Numbered from the stretch's first letter, positions 1 to 8,837 are shown. The stretch is 64,000 bases of DNA from Limnohabitans planktonicus II-D5 (GCF_001270065.2 NZ_LFYT02000012.1:1-64000), one strand, 5' to 3'. The notes: a model not told the origin generated them from the letters alone. A program made the numbers and translations.

Positions 1-1271
1 CCAAACGTCGGACTCTGCGAGTGCCGACCTACAGGAGCCATGGATTGGTAGGTCGGTGGTCGAAGACCCCGACATGGGGCTGCTGAAGCCCGCCAAAGTT
101 GAATCGGGTTCAGCGCCTAAGCGGGCAAACGTCGGACTCTTCGAGTGCCGACCTACGGGGGCCATGTATTTGTTGGTCGGTGGTTGAAGACCTCGACATG
201 GAGCTTGCTGAAGCCCGCCAAAGTTGAATCAGGTTCAGCGCCCAAGCGGGCAAACGTCGGACTCTGCGAGTGCCGACCTACGGGAGCCATGTCTTCGTAG
301 GTCGGTGGTCGAAGACCACGACATGGGGCTGCTGAAGCCCGCCAAAGTTGAATCGGGTTCAGCGCCTAAGCTCACAAACGTCGGACTCTGCGAGTGCCGA
401 CCTACGGGAGCCATGTATTTGTAGGTCGACGGTCGAAGACCCCGACATGGGCTGGTGAAGCCCGCCAAAGTTGAATAAGGATCAGCGCCAAAGCCCATAA
501 ACGTCGGACTCTGCGAGTGCCGACCTACAGGAGCCATGTATTCGTAGGTCGGTGGTCGAAGACCCCGACATGGGGCTGGTGAAGCCTGCCAAAGTTGAAT
601 CAGGATCAGCGCCAAAGCTCACAAACGTCGGACTCTGCGAGTGCCGACCTACGGGAGCCATGTATTCGCAGGTCGGTGGTCGAAGACCCCGACATGGTGC
701 TGGTGAAGCCTGCCAAAGTTGAATCAGGATCAGCGCCCATGCCCGCAAACGTCAGACTCTGCGAGTGCCGACCTACGGGAGCCATGTATTCGTAGGTCGG
801 TGGTCGAAGACCCCGACATGGGGCTGGTGAAGCCCGCCAAAGTTGAATCAGGATCAGCGCCCATGCCCGCAAACGTCGGACTCTGCGAGTGCCGACCTAC
901 GGGAGCCATGTATTCGTAGGTCGGTGGTCGAAGACCCCGACAGGGGCTGCTGACGCCCGCCAAAGTTGAATCAGGATCAGCGCCCATGCCCACAAACGTC
1001 GGACTCTGCGAGTGCCGACCTACGGGAGCCATGTATTCGTAGGTCGGTGGTCGAAGACCCTGACATGGGGCTGGTGAAGCCCGCCAAAGTTGAATCAGGA
1101 TCAGCGCCAAAGCCAGCAAACGTCGGACTCTGCGAGTGCCGACCTACGGGAGTCATGTATTCGTAGGTCGGTGGTCGAAGACCCCGACATGGGGCTGGTG
1201 AAGCCTGCCAAAGTTGAATCAGGTTCAGCGCCCAGGCCCGCAAACGTCGGACTCTGCGAGTGCCGACCTAC
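1..1271. repeat. Tandem array of about eleven 124-bp units (BIME-like)
   Basis: The same block begins near 5, 129, 253, 378, 500, 624, 748, 872, 995, 1119 and 1243, giving a period of 122-125 bp. Each unit holds two head-to-head imperfect palindromes: GTCGG-a-CTC / GAG-tg-CCGAC, and after about 15 nt GTAGGTCGG...GACCCCGAC with a GAA loop. A third small stem (GGGCT / AGCCC) and a conserved AAAGTTGAATC stretch follow. Because 124 is not a multiple of three, the units fall in rotating frames and the many small ORFs over them are artefacts. Units 5-10 are more alike than units 1-4, which suggests recent expansion. The array may extend past the left edge. It ends 29 bp from the stop of the convergent cytochrome gene. 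Confidence 0.93.
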
Positions 1272-1299
1272 AGGGGGAGGCCTGGGGAGGCTCGTGGCC

Positions 1300-2634
1300 T
1301 CATGAACCTTGTGATGCGCGGATGCGGTTGACTTGCAGTGGCGTGACTTCGCTGGCCTGGTTGCCCCATTGGGTGCGCAGGTGTGTGAGCACGGCGGCGA
1401 TGTCGCGGTCGTCCAGCTCCAGCACCGCAGGCGGCATGCCAAAGGGCTGGGGGTGCCCTGCGGTGGCGGGGCCAAAGCCTCCGTACAACACCATTTGCAC
1501 CAGATTGGTCGGGTCGCGCAGCAGCACCGCCCGGTTGCCCGCCAGGGCCGGATAAGCCACCAGGCCCGCAGCGGTTGTCGCGCCCCGGCCTTGTTCGCCG
1601 TGGCATTGGGCGCAGTGGCGGTCATAAATCTTGAGCCCTTGCTCGGCCACGCGGGGGCTGATGGCGGCCTTTGGACTGGTGGACGTGGCAGCCGCGGTGG
1701 CCGCAGGGGGGCTGTTGCGCGATTTCAGATACACCGCCATGGCCTGCAGGTCGGCGGGGCTCATGTGCTGGGTGCCTTGCAGCACCACTTCGGCCATGGG
1801 GCCGCTGGTCTGGGCCTGGGGGGCGTGCCCTGTGCGCAGCAGCTGCACGATGTCGGCCAGGGGCGTGCTGGCCAGGCCGCTTTCTGATTCGCGGGTCAGA
1901 TCGGGCGCGTACCAGTTGACCACCGGTATCAGGCCGCCCGACAGATCGTCCACCGGGCCGCTGGCACCCAGGCGGTTGCGCGGGCTGTGGCAGGCTGCGC
2001 AGTGGCCCAGGCCTTGGACCAGATAGGCCCCCCGGTTCCATTCGGCGGTTTGGGTGGGGTTGGGTTGAAAGGGGCTGGGCTTGAAGTACAGGCTGCGCCA
2101 AACGGCCAGCGCTGCTTGGGTGCCCAGGGGCCACACCAGCGTGTGGGCGGGCTGAGCCTGCGCAACCGGGGGCAGGCTTTTGAGCCAGGCCAGCAGGGCG
2201 TCGCTGTCGCTGCGGGTGATGACGCTGGTGTGGTTGTACGGGAAAGCCGGGGTGAGCAAGCGCCCACCTTTGGAGCGGCCATGGTGCAGGGCTTGCCAGA
2301 AGTCATCGGCGGTCCAGTGGCCCAGTCCGGTGGCCATGTCGGGTGTCAGGTTGCTGCTGAAGACGCTGCCGAAAGGTGTGTCAATGCGGCGGCTGCCCGC
2401 CATGCTGACGCCGCCACGGGCGGTGTGGCAGGCCACGCAGTTGCCTGCACGGGCCAGGTACTGACCGCGTTCGATCTGGCCGGGGTCTGCAACGGTGCTG
2501 ATGCTGGAGGGGGGCGGTGCTGAGGAAGAAGGCAGCCAGGTGTCTCCCCAGTTGTCCCAGACCACCCAGGCCGACAAGGCCAATGCAGCGCCCAGCAGGC
2601 CCAGACCGATGCGCTGGATCAGGCGGCGGTTCAT
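1300..2634 (-). CDS. Triheme cytochrome c, dehydrogenase-subunit type
   Basis: A 444-residue protein with an N-terminal hydrophobic segment (about residues 8-25) that would export or anchor it in the periplasm. It has three CxxCH haem sites, read as CVACH, CAACH and CAQCH. This is the arrangement of the cytochrome subunit of membrane alcohol/gluconate-type dehydrogenases, which passes electrons from a quinoprotein or flavoprotein to the respiratory chain. The chosen ATG overlaps the upstream stop as ATGA, so translation is probably coupled. An upstream in-frame ATG at 2688 lies inside the preceding gene and is less likely. No catalytic dehydrogenase subunit is visible next to it, so the electron donor is unknown. 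Confidence 0.85.
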   Translation of the reverse strand: MNRRLIQRIGLGLLGAALALSAWVVWDNWGDTWLPSSSAPPPSSISTVADPGQIERGQYLARAGNCVACHTARGGVSMAGSRRIDTPFGSVFSSNLTPDMATGLGHWTADDFWQALHHGRSKGGRLLTPAFPYNHTSVITRSDSDALLAWLKSLPPVAQAQPAHTLVWPLGTQAALAVWRSLYFKPSPFQPNPTQTAEWNRGAYLVQGLGHCAACHSPRNRLGASGPVDDLSGGLIPVVNWYAPDLTRESESGLASTPLADIVQLLRTGHAPQAQTSGPMAEVVLQGTQHMSPADLQAMAVYLKSRNSPPAATAAATSTSPKAAISPRVAEQGLKIYDRHCAQCHGEQGRGATTAAGLVAYPALAGNRAVLLRDPTNLVQMVLYGGFGPATAGHPQPFGMPPAVLELDDRDIAAVLTHLRTQWGNQASEVTPLQVNRIRASQGS

Positions 2635-3410
2635 GGCTTGGCTCCTGCAGAAGTTGGGTTCAGTTCGGGCGCACTGCCGCAGCGCCATGCCTCGGGCAGG
2701 GGCGGTGTCTGCGGTGCCAGGGCTGCAGGGCGCGTGTCGGCAGGCAGGGGCTGGCGTGCCAGCCAGCTGGACACGGCAATCAGGTCATCGACAGGCACAC
2801 GCTGGATGACCTGGGCCATGCAGTCGGGCGCATGGGCCTTGCGCTGGCCGGTTTGCCAGGCACCCAGTTGGGCGTTCAGATAATCAAGCGGCAGGCCCAA
2901 CAGGCCTGGCACGTTGGGTTGCACGCCGGTCAGGCGCGCGCCGTGGCACTGGATGCAGGCAGGCAGGCCGCGCGAGGCATCGCCCTGGGTGACCAGCTGC
3001 TGACCGCGTGCCAGGCGTTCGGCCGAAATGGTGTTGGCTGCGGTGGGGCTGGGGTAGGGCAGTTGCAGGTCGGCGAAATACCGGGCCATCTCGCCCAGGT
3101 AGTCGTCGCTCAGCGGGTCGATCAGGCGGGTCATCAGATCGTAATGGCGTCTGCCTTGGGCAAAGTTGCGCAGCTGGTTGTGCAAATAACCGGCCGGTTT
3201 GCCCGCCAGGCGGGGGTAATAGCCATCGGGGCCTGCGCGGCCTTGTTCACCGTGGCAGGCGGTGCAGGCACGGGTGCGCTCGGCCATGTTGTCGGCAAAA
3301 CGGGCCGGGGTCTGGGCGGCGGCGCTCAAGGCCAGGACCCCCAGCAGGGTGCCCACCAGCAGGCGGGCACAGGCCACACTGGATTTCATGCGATAAAAAA
3401 ACGTCATCAT
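2631..3410 (-). CDS. Diheme cytochrome c, c4-like
   Basis: A 259-residue exported protein. A signal peptide ends near an AAAQ site. Two class I cytochrome domains follow, each with one CxxCH (CTACH in the first half, CIQCH in the second), matching the two-domain cytochrome c4 plan. The role would be periplasmic electron transfer, for example to a terminal oxidase. It is first in a two-gene operon with the triheme cytochrome (4-nt overlap). Start is uncertain: ATG at 3410, 3407 or 3389 are possible, and the last gives the most conventional signal peptide. The region upstream is shared with a divergent acetyltransferase gene. Confidence 0.83.
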   Translation of the reverse strand: MMTFFYRMKSSVACARLLVGTLLGVLALSAAAQTPARFADNMAERTRACTACHGEQGRAGPDGYYPRLAGKPAGYLHNQLRNFAQGRRHYDLMTRLIDPLSDDYLGEMARYFADLQLPYPSPTAANTISAERLARGQQLVTQGDASRGLPACIQCHGARLTGVQPNVPGLLGLPLDYLNAQLGAWQTGQRKAHAPDCMAQVIQRVPVDDLIAVSSWLARQPLPADTRPAALAPQTPPLPEAWRCGSAPELNPTSAGAKP

Positions 3411-3503
3411 GCTTGGAAGATAACCGAAGCGGCGACAATTGCAGGTTTTGCGCCCGATGTGCAGACACCTTGGGCGCTCAGTTCATTCATTCAAGTTCAA
3501 GCC

Positions 3504-4022
3504 ATGTCCGATATCCAAGTCCGATTTGCCACCCATAAAGATGCCCCCGCCGTTGCCGCCTTGCATGTGAGCGCCTGCCGCGCCGCTTATGCCGGTCAGG
3601 TGCCCGACACCCACTGGGAAGCCACGCCTATGGCCAAACGCGTGTCCTACTGGAAAGAAGCCATCGAATACGGCGAGCCGCAAGTCATTGTGGCCCTGGC
3701 GGGGCAAGAGATTGTGGGTTTTGTGGGTTTTGACCGTTCTCGTGACCCCAAATCGAAAAACACCACCGGCGAAATCTGGGCCATTTATGCCGCCCCCGAG
3801 CGCATCGGCCAAGGCGTGGGCCTGGCCCTGTGGGACGCGGCCCGTGAAGGCCTGGAAGACGAAGGCTGCACCGATGTCACCGTCTGGCTGCCGCTGTTGC
3901 ATGAAAAAACCCTGCGCTTTCATGACCTGGCCGGTTTCAAGCGCGAAATGAACACCGCCCGCACCGTGCCTTTGGGCGGGGTGAAAGTGGAAGAAGTGCG
4001 CCTCAAGCGCAAGCTGGCTTGA
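3504..4022 (+). CDS. GNAT family N-acetyltransferase
   Basis: A 172-residue protein covering a single GNAT fold. It has the usual N-terminal substrate half (IQVRFATHKDAPAVAAL), a central strand (IVGFVGF), and the acetyl-CoA loop region around PERIGQGVGLALW that corresponds to motif A (R/QxxGxG/A). The ATG at 3504 was chosen because the family homology begins there. A much longer in-frame extension upstream runs antisense through the cytochrome gene and is not credible. The substrate cannot be told from sequence. It ends 22 bp before dusC and may be co-transcribed with it. Confidence 0.85.
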   Translation: MSDIQVRFATHKDAPAVAALHVSACRAAYAGQVPDTHWEATPMAKRVSYWKEAIEYGEPQVIVALAGQEIVGFVGFDRSRDPKSKNTTGEIWAIYAAPERIGQGVGLALWDAAREGLEDEGCTDVTVWLPLLHEKTLRFHDLAGFKREMNTARTVPLGGVKVEEVRLKRKLA

Positions 4023-4044
4023 GTCTGAAACGGCCCGCCAGTCC

Positions 4045-5061
4045 ATGAAACTCTTGCTGGCACCCATGGAGGGCCTGCTGGACCACACGCTGCGTGACAT
4101 GCTCACGCGGCTGGGGGGCGTGGATTTGTGCGTGTCCGAGTTCATCCGGGTCACCAACACGGTGTTGCCGCGCCGGGCCTTCATTCGCGTGGCGCCAGAG
4201 TTGCTGAACAACAGCCGTACTCCCGCAGGCGTGCCGGTGCGGGTGCAACTGCTGGGCTCTGACCCGATCTGCCTGGCCGACAACGCTGCCGCCTTGGCAG
4301 AGCTGAACCCGTATGGCATCGACCTGAATTTTGGCTGCCCGGCCAAGACGGTGAACCAGCACCGGGGCGGGGCCGTTTTGCTGGACGAGCCCGAACTGGT
4401 GGGGCAAATCGTTGCGGCGGTGCGCCGTGCAGTGCCTGCCCACATTCCGGTGTCGGCCAAGATGCGGCTGGGCTACAACGACGACAGCCGCGCCGAAGAC
4501 TGCGCCCAGGCCATTGAGGCCGCAGGGGCCAGCGATCTGGTGGTGCACGCCCGAACCAAAGCGCACGGCTATCGGCCCCCGGCATACTGGGACCGCATCG
4601 CGGATTTGCGCCAGCATGTGCGCTTGCCCATGGTGGCCAACGGCGAAATCTGGACCGTGGCCGACGCGCTGCGTTGCCGCGAAGTGACCGGTTGCGAGCG
4701 CCTGATGATCGGGCGTGGCATGGTGGCCGATCCCGGCTTAGCCCTGGCGATTGCCCGGCACGATGCGGCTGTGGGCAAAGTGTTGGGTGGTACTGCAGGT
4801 GCTGTGGCTGCTGCAGGCAGCCTCGCACCCGGTCAATCCGTGGCGTGGTCACAGATCGTCGGCTTGATGCGCCTGTTCTGGGTGGGCATCAGCCAACGCG
4901 TAGCGCCCAGGCATCGGGCCGGTCGCCTCAAACAATGGCTCAACTACATGCGCCGCGTCTACCCCGAAGCCCAACAAGCCTTTGACCAATTGAGGCTGGT
5001 GCACGACGCCAAACACATCGAAACCTGGCTCAGTCAGCAATCCAACGCCAGCGCCCCGTAG
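4045..5061 (+). CDS. dusC: tRNA-dihydrouridine(16) synthase DusC
   Basis: A 338-residue FMN-dependent enzyme that reduces uridine to dihydrouridine in the D-loop of tRNA. It begins with the family hallmark MKLLLAPMEGLLD. It carries the catalytic cysteine in NFGCPAKTVNQHRGGA (Cys98), the FMN-phosphate region VHARTKAHGY, and the VANGEIW strand near residue 200. The length and the lack of the extra features of DusA and DusB favour DusC, which modifies U16. The start follows the upstream GNAT gene by 22 bp. Downstream is a run of REP-type palindromes rather than a classical terminator. Confidence 0.93.
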   Translation: MKLLLAPMEGLLDHTLRDMLTRLGGVDLCVSEFIRVTNTVLPRRAFIRVAPELLNNSRTPAGVPVRVQLLGSDPICLADNAAALAELNPYGIDLNFGCPAKTVNQHRGGAVLLDEPELVGQIVAAVRRAVPAHIPVSAKMRLGYNDDSRAEDCAQAIEAAGASDLVVHARTKAHGYRPPAYWDRIADLRQHVRLPMVANGEIWTVADALRCREVTGCERLMIGRGMVADPGLALAIARHDAAVGKVLGGTAGAVAAAGSLAPGQSVAWSQIVGLMRLFWVGISQRVAPRHRAGRLKQWLNYMRRVYPEAQQAFDQLRLVHDAKHIETWLSQQSNASAP

Positions 5062-5228
5062 GTCGGTGGCTTCAGCCCCGACGTTTTGGGCCTCCGGCAA
5101 AGGCCACATGTCGGGGCTGAATCCGCCGACCTACGAATGCAAGGCCTCCCGTAGGTCGGCACCTTAAGGTCCTACGTTTTGGAGCTCCGGCAAAGGCTTT
5201 ATGTCGGGGCTGAAGCCAACGACCTGCT
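5058..5228. repeat. Cluster of four GTAG-headed REP palindromes
   Basis: Four related palindromes lie immediately after dusC. One starts at 5058 (GTAGGTCGG...CCCCGAC, TTCA loop) and overlaps the dusC stop. An inverted partner ends at 5134. A third starts at 5151 with an altered stem (CACCTTaaGGT). An inverted partner ends near 5228. The conserved GTAGGTCGG head and the base-paired return show this is the same family as the array at the left edge. The position suggests it ends or protects the dusC transcript. Confidence 0.8.
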
Positions 5229-5293
5229 GTTGACCCGGCCCCATGGTGCTTGAATTTTTGTCATGTTCAACGTTGGGTGTGGGGTGGGCTTTT

Positions 5294-5365
5294 GTAGGGG
5301 CCTTGCCCTGCAAGCGATGGTCTGCGGTCCACAAGCGTCATGTCGCCAGCAGGGCTGGCTCCCAC
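5294..5365. repeat. GTAGGAG-type REP pair
   Basis: A second REP type. The left half reads GTAGGGGC followed by a CTTGC-CCT-GCAAG hairpin. The right half is inverted, CCAGC-AGG-GCTGG then CTCCCAC. The two halves face each other with about 30 nt between. The same pair recurs near 28281-28450 and 53286-53344. The rest of the dusC to HPt gap (5062-5485) contains only REP material and no gene. Confidence 0.75.
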
Positions 5366-5428
5366 AATGCCCATGTCTTGGCGCACAGGACCTGTTCTGC
5401 GCAAATGCTCATGTCCGCCAAACCCACA

Positions 5429-5457
5429 TGCGTCGGGGTCTTCGACCGCCGACCTAC
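5429..5457. repeat. Single GTAG-headed REP palindrome
   Basis: An inverted copy reading GTCGGGGTC-ttc-GACC...CCGACCTAC, the reverse complement of the right-hand half of the 124-bp array unit. It lies about 30 bp beyond the end of the HPt gene, which is transcribed towards it. Confidence 0.75.
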
Positions 5458-5485
5458 GGCATACGCAAATGCGGGAATGCCGGGC

Positions 5486-5842
5486 TTATTGGCTGGCCAG
5501 GTGGGCGGCGACTTCGGCGCGCAGTTGGTCGAGTTGGGGGGCCAAATGGCTGTAGGCGGCGCGGACTTCGGCGGGCTCGCCGTGTTTGCTCAGTTGCTCA
5601 ACCATGACGACGCGCTCGACCAAGCTGTCCACACAAAACACGGGCGTGAAGCCCTTGAGCTGATGCAGGATACGGTTGGCACCGTTGACATCTTCCTTGT
5701 TCAGAAATTCTTGCAAGCGGGGCAAGTCTTCACTCAGAGTTTGTTGCAAAGTCTTGAGCAGCGACAAAACCCCATTGATGTCGCCAATGAATTCCATGGC
5801 CCGGTCAATGGACAGGTAGGTCGGATCTGCAGCTTGGCTCAT
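5486..5842 (-). CDS. HPt (histidine phosphotransfer) domain protein
   Basis: A 118-residue, all-helical small protein with the HPt signature NRILHQLKGF. The histidine before QLKG (about residue 74) is the expected phosphoacceptor. Such free-standing HPt proteins relay phosphate between a hybrid sensor kinase and a response regulator. No kinase or regulator is adjacent, so partners must lie elsewhere. The ATG at 5842 begins MSQAADPTYL. A longer reading to 5944 overlaps the 3' end of the upstream Nudix gene and starts with residues that look untranslated. The gene points the same way as the Nudix hydrolase, 64 bp downstream of it. Confidence 0.8.
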   Translation of the reverse strand: MSQAADPTYLSIDRAMEFIGDINGVLSLLKTLQQTLSEDLPRLQEFLNKEDVNGANRILHQLKGFTPVFCVDSLVERVVMVEQLSKHGEPAEVRAAYSHLAPQLDQLRAEVAAHLASQ

Positions 5843-5906
5843 ACAGTAAGGATGCGGGTTAAATGAAAAAAGAACGTAACAATTTGAAACGTCTGATGAT
5901 CTTATT

Positions 5907-6785
5907 CTAGTCAAGCAATGCGGCCAAGCCCAATTCGGGTTCAAACCGCTTGTTTTTGTACATCAATCGGCTCGGGCCCGGAAAAGCGACTTGGGTGACG
6001 GAATGGCGTGGATCGCCCGGGTAGCAGATGGTGCGGATGCCGTCCTGGTCGAAGGGTTCGGGCTCGATCACGGGGGGGCGGCGGCTCTGGGCTTCGGCCA
6101 GGACGCTCTCCGTGTGCGCGTGCCGGGTCAGATGCACCAGGCTCATGATCTGCGGCGGTGCCAGCTCAATCTGGCGGTCCCAGTAGCGGATCAGCGCTTG
6201 ACGCGGGGTGATCCACAGGGTTTCAGTGGTTTCGTGGTTGTCGTGTGCGGCGGTTTGCCCGTCGGGCACGCGGGTGATGAAAAACCGCGTGTCAAAGCGC
6301 TTGTGGGTGACCGACGCCTGGCGGGGCGTGATCCAGCGTGTCCAGGGCACCAGGGCTTCGGTGCGCAGCTGCAGCGACAGGTGTTGAAAGGCTTCAGACC
6401 AGCTTTGCCCCTGGGTCAGGGCGTTTTGCAGGGCTTGCAGATCGGGTGTTTCGCTGTGCGCCTGGCCCAGCAACACGCGGCATTCTTCAAAGGCTTCGCG
6501 AATCGCGGCTACAAACAAGGCGGCGGCGCGTTCTGCGGGCAGCTCGGGCTCGGCCAGGCGCTGGTGCAAGGTGGCGGTGTCCTGGCTCAGCCTTGCCAGC
6601 AGCGCGGGACTGTGGTCGGCTGCGTCGAGCTTGCCGCCCGGAAACACATACGCACCCCCCAGCACATTCGACGCCTGATGGCGCTTGAGCAGCAGCACCT
6701 GCAGGCCCTCGGCGTGGTCACGCAGCAAGACCACCGAGGCGGAGTCCAGCGGCGGGGTGGTGATGATTTCAGTGTTCAGTTCCAT
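5907..6785 (-). CDS. Nudix hydrolase, NUDT19-like with long insert
   Basis: A 292-residue hydrolase of nucleoside-diphosphate-linked compounds. The Nudix box is split: GGKLDAAD sits at residues 50-57 and the metal-binding REAFEE at 96-101, with about 40 residues between instead of the usual few. That spacing is known from the NUDT19 branch, whose mammalian members cleave CoA esters. CoA or acyl-CoA is therefore a reasonable guess for the substrate but is not shown here. The ATG at 6785 fits the start of the domain. It is divergent from the SDR gene at 6928. Confidence 0.85.
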   Translation of the reverse strand: MELNTEIITTPPLDSASVVLLRDHAEGLQVLLLKRHQASNVLGGAYVFPGGKLDAADHSPALLARLSQDTATLHQRLAEPELPAERAAALFVAAIREAFEECRVLLGQAHSETPDLQALQNALTQGQSWSEAFQHLSLQLRTEALVPWTRWITPRQASVTHKRFDTRFFITRVPDGQTAAHDNHETTETLWITPRQALIRYWDRQIELAPPQIMSLVHLTRHAHTESVLAEAQSRRPPVIEPEPFDQDGIRTICYPGDPRHSVTQVAFPGPSRLMYKNKRFEPELGLAALLD

Positions 6786-6927
6786 GAGGGTGTCAATCGG
6801 GTAACACAGCGGGCAGACCGGCTGCTTTAAAGTTCGGCGTTAGGCTTTTTCAGAGAGCTGCCAGATTAGCAGATGGCGTCCGGCGGTCCTGTCACCCATT
6901 CACATCTATTCGAACAAAGGAAAACCC

Positions 6928-7839
6928 ATGAGCATCGAATTCAAAGGCCGCGTGGCCATCGTCACCGGCGCAGGTGGCGGGCTGGGCAAACAGCATGCCC
7001 TGGCACTGGCCGCACGCGGTGCCAAAGTGGTCGTCAACGACCTGGGCGGTGACGTGCACGGGGTGGGCGGCTCAGTGTCGGCCGCACAGGCGGTGGTTGA
7101 CGAAATCCGCGCTGCGGGTGGCGAGGCGATTGCCAACGGCGCTTCTGTGACCGACTTTGAAGCTGTGCAAAAAATGGTGCAGCTGGCCATGGACACCTGG
7201 GGCCGGGTGGATATTTTGGTCAACAACGCGGGCATCTTGCGTGACAAGAGCTTTGCCAAGATGGAGCTGGCCGACTTCAAATTGGTGATGGATGTGCACG
7301 TCATGGGCGCGGTGCATTGCACCAAGGCCGTGTGGCCCATCATGCAGGCGCAAAATTATGGCCGCGTGGTCATGACCACTTCGTCGAGTGGCCTGTATGG
7401 CAACTTTGGACAGGCCAACTACGGGGCGGCCAAGATGGCGCTGGCGGGCCTGATGCAAACCCTGTCGATTGAAGGCGAAAAACACAACATCCGCGTCAAC
7501 GCGCTGGCCCCCACCGCCGCCACCCGCATGACCGAAGGCCTGATGCCCGAGCAAGTGCTCAAGGCCCTGGAGCCCAGCGCCGTGGTGCCCGCCATGCTGG
7601 TCATGGCCAGTGAGGACGCGCCCAACCGCACCATCATCTGCGCCGGCGCGGGCAGCTTTGAGGTGGCCCACATCACCCTGACCCAAGGCGTGCACCTGGG
7701 CACCGGCCCCGACACCCCCGAACGCCTGGCCCAGGCCCTGAGCCAGCTGCACGACACCCAAGGCGAAACCGTGCCCCGCTCGGGTTCAGAACAAGGCGCG
7801 CTGGAAGTGGGCAAAGCGATGAAGGCGCATGGGGCTTGA
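6928..7839 (+). CDS. SDR family dehydrogenase, (3R)-hydroxyacyl-CoA type
   Basis: A 303-residue NAD(P)-dependent short-chain dehydrogenase. It has the cofactor motif TGAGGGLGKQHA near residue 13, NNAG at about 96-99, the catalytic Ser in TTSSSGLYGN, and YGAAK with Tyr and Lys. The insert NDLGGDVHGVGGS after the second strand and the length match the dehydrogenase domain of MFE-2-type (3R)-hydroxyacyl-CoA dehydrogenases, which act in beta-oxidation-like pathways. The start has AAAGGAAAA a few bases upstream. It appears to be a single-gene unit. The 80-bp gap after it shows nothing recognisable. Confidence 0.88.
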   Translation: MSIEFKGRVAIVTGAGGGLGKQHALALAARGAKVVVNDLGGDVHGVGGSVSAAQAVVDEIRAAGGEAIANGASVTDFEAVQKMVQLAMDTWGRVDILVNNAGILRDKSFAKMELADFKLVMDVHVMGAVHCTKAVWPIMQAQNYGRVVMTTSSSGLYGNFGQANYGAAKMALAGLMQTLSIEGEKHNIRVNALAPTAATRMTEGLMPEQVLKALEPSAVVPAMLVMASEDAPNRTIICAGAGSFEVAHITLTQGVHLGTGPDTPERLAQALSQLHDTQGETVPRSGSEQGALEVGKAMKAHGA

Positions 7840-7918
7840 ACCGCGAATTGAGCCGGGTAATCAAGCGGTTCAGGGACAGCATTCTTGGTCAAGAACTCCA
7901 GCCTGAATCAGGCCCAAC

Positions 7919-8719
7919 TCAGGTCAATTGCCTCGCCAAAGCTTGCAATTGAGGGGCAATGCGTTCTCGTAGCCAGACCTCGTCCAAGGCCCGCCCTTGA
8001 AATGAACAATTGATGGCGGCAAGCTCCCCCCGGTCAATGCGCCCCAAAGGGACGGCGACAGCTTGCACATCGGGGAAGACCTCTCCGACCGACACGCAGC
8101 ATCCGTACTTGGGATACTGGAGCAAATTTTCCGTGAGCTTGGGGCCAAACCTGTGCCAGTCCTGAGGCGTTTTGACCTGAATCTGGTTGAGCAAGGCTTC
8201 ACGTTCAGGGGGGCGGCAAGACATCAGGTACGCCCGGCCGATGGCTGTGCCCGCCATCGAGTGGCTGGTGCCGACTTCGAGGGGGTAAATCCTTTTGTCA
8301 AAAGACCTCACGGTTTCAATGTAGAGGATGGCCAGTCGGTCGCGAATGCCGATGGAGATGGAGCCACCCGTGGCCTCGGCCAACTCCAGCATCAGAGGGC
8401 GGGCTTGTCTGCGCAAGGTGAACTGTGCCAGCAAGGGATGACCCAAGGAAATCACGGCCGAACCCAACTGGTACTTGCCGTAATGTTCGGTGGGCATCAA
8501 GTAGCCCATGCACATCAGGGTGTAAGTCAATCGGGAGATCGTGGCCGCAGGCAGCTTCAATTTTTGGGACAAGTCCTTGTTTCCCAGCACAGCTTGTTCG
8601 GGCGTGAAGCAGCGCAGCAACTCCATGCCACGCGCCAAGGTGGTGGCAAATTGTTTGTCCCCGGCGTACTCCTGAAGGCTGGCGGGCGCACGGTTGGGAG
8701 GTGTCTCGAGTTTTGGCAT
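7919..8719 (-). CDS. IclR family transcriptional regulator
   Basis: A 266-residue regulator. The N-terminal winged helix (about residues 25-85, GMELLRCFTPEQAVLGNKDL...LPAATISRL) is followed by the effector-binding domain with SMAGTAIGRAYL and a conserved Cys in YGCCVSVGEVFPDV. The ATG at 8719 starts MPKLETPP. An upstream ATG at 8761 would run through the putative operator. It is divergent from the oxygenase operon, the usual arrangement for an IclR protein controlling an aromatic catabolic operon in response to a pathway metabolite. Confidence 0.9.
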   Translation of the reverse strand: MPKLETPPNRAPASLQEYAGDKQFATTLARGMELLRCFTPEQAVLGNKDLSQKLKLPAATISRLTYTLMCMGYLMPTEHYGKYQLGSAVISLGHPLLAQFTLRRQARPLMLELAEATGGSISIGIRDRLAILYIETVRSFDKRIYPLEVGTSHSMAGTAIGRAYLMSCRPPEREALLNQIQVKTPQDWHRFGPKLTENLLQYPKYGCCVSVGEVFPDVQAVAVPLGRIDRGELAAINCSFQGRALDEVWLRERIAPQLQALARQLT

Positions 8720-8725
8720 ATTGGA

Positions 8726-8789
8726 ATATTGTTCAATATATCGAAATTTAACCTGAATCAAGACCTTGCCCTCACTAGACTGGGTCTTG
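8726..8789. promoter_or_regulatory. Divergent control region with two inverted repeats
   Basis: The gap between the IclR gene and the oxygenase gene holds ATATTG-tt-CAATAT at 8726-8739, a perfect 6-bp inverted repeat directly in front of the iclR ATG. A second inverted repeat, CAAGACC...GGTCTTG, spans 8759-8789. Either could be the operator for the IclR protein. The AT-rich segment 8735-8752 is where promoter elements would be expected. This is inference from symmetry and position. Confidence 0.5.
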
Positions 8790-8837
8790 TAACAAAAATG
8801 CCATCACCAAAGAGTGACGGGCCACAGGAGACAAGAC

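Noticed and set aside
1-1271. Possible CRISPR array
   Set aside because: Units are 124 bp with no short unique spacers between identical direct repeats; the variable parts are themselves repeated, and no cas genes are present.
224-1625. Many overlapping ORFs on both strands across the repeat array, with a shared protein-like pattern
   Set aside because: The 124-bp period shifts frame at every unit, so the recurring peptide is a product of the repeat in rotating frames. There is no ribosome site or codon pattern.
2517-3503. Long N-terminal extension of the GNAT gene
   Set aside because: It runs antisense through the diheme cytochrome gene and has no family similarity; homology begins at 3504.
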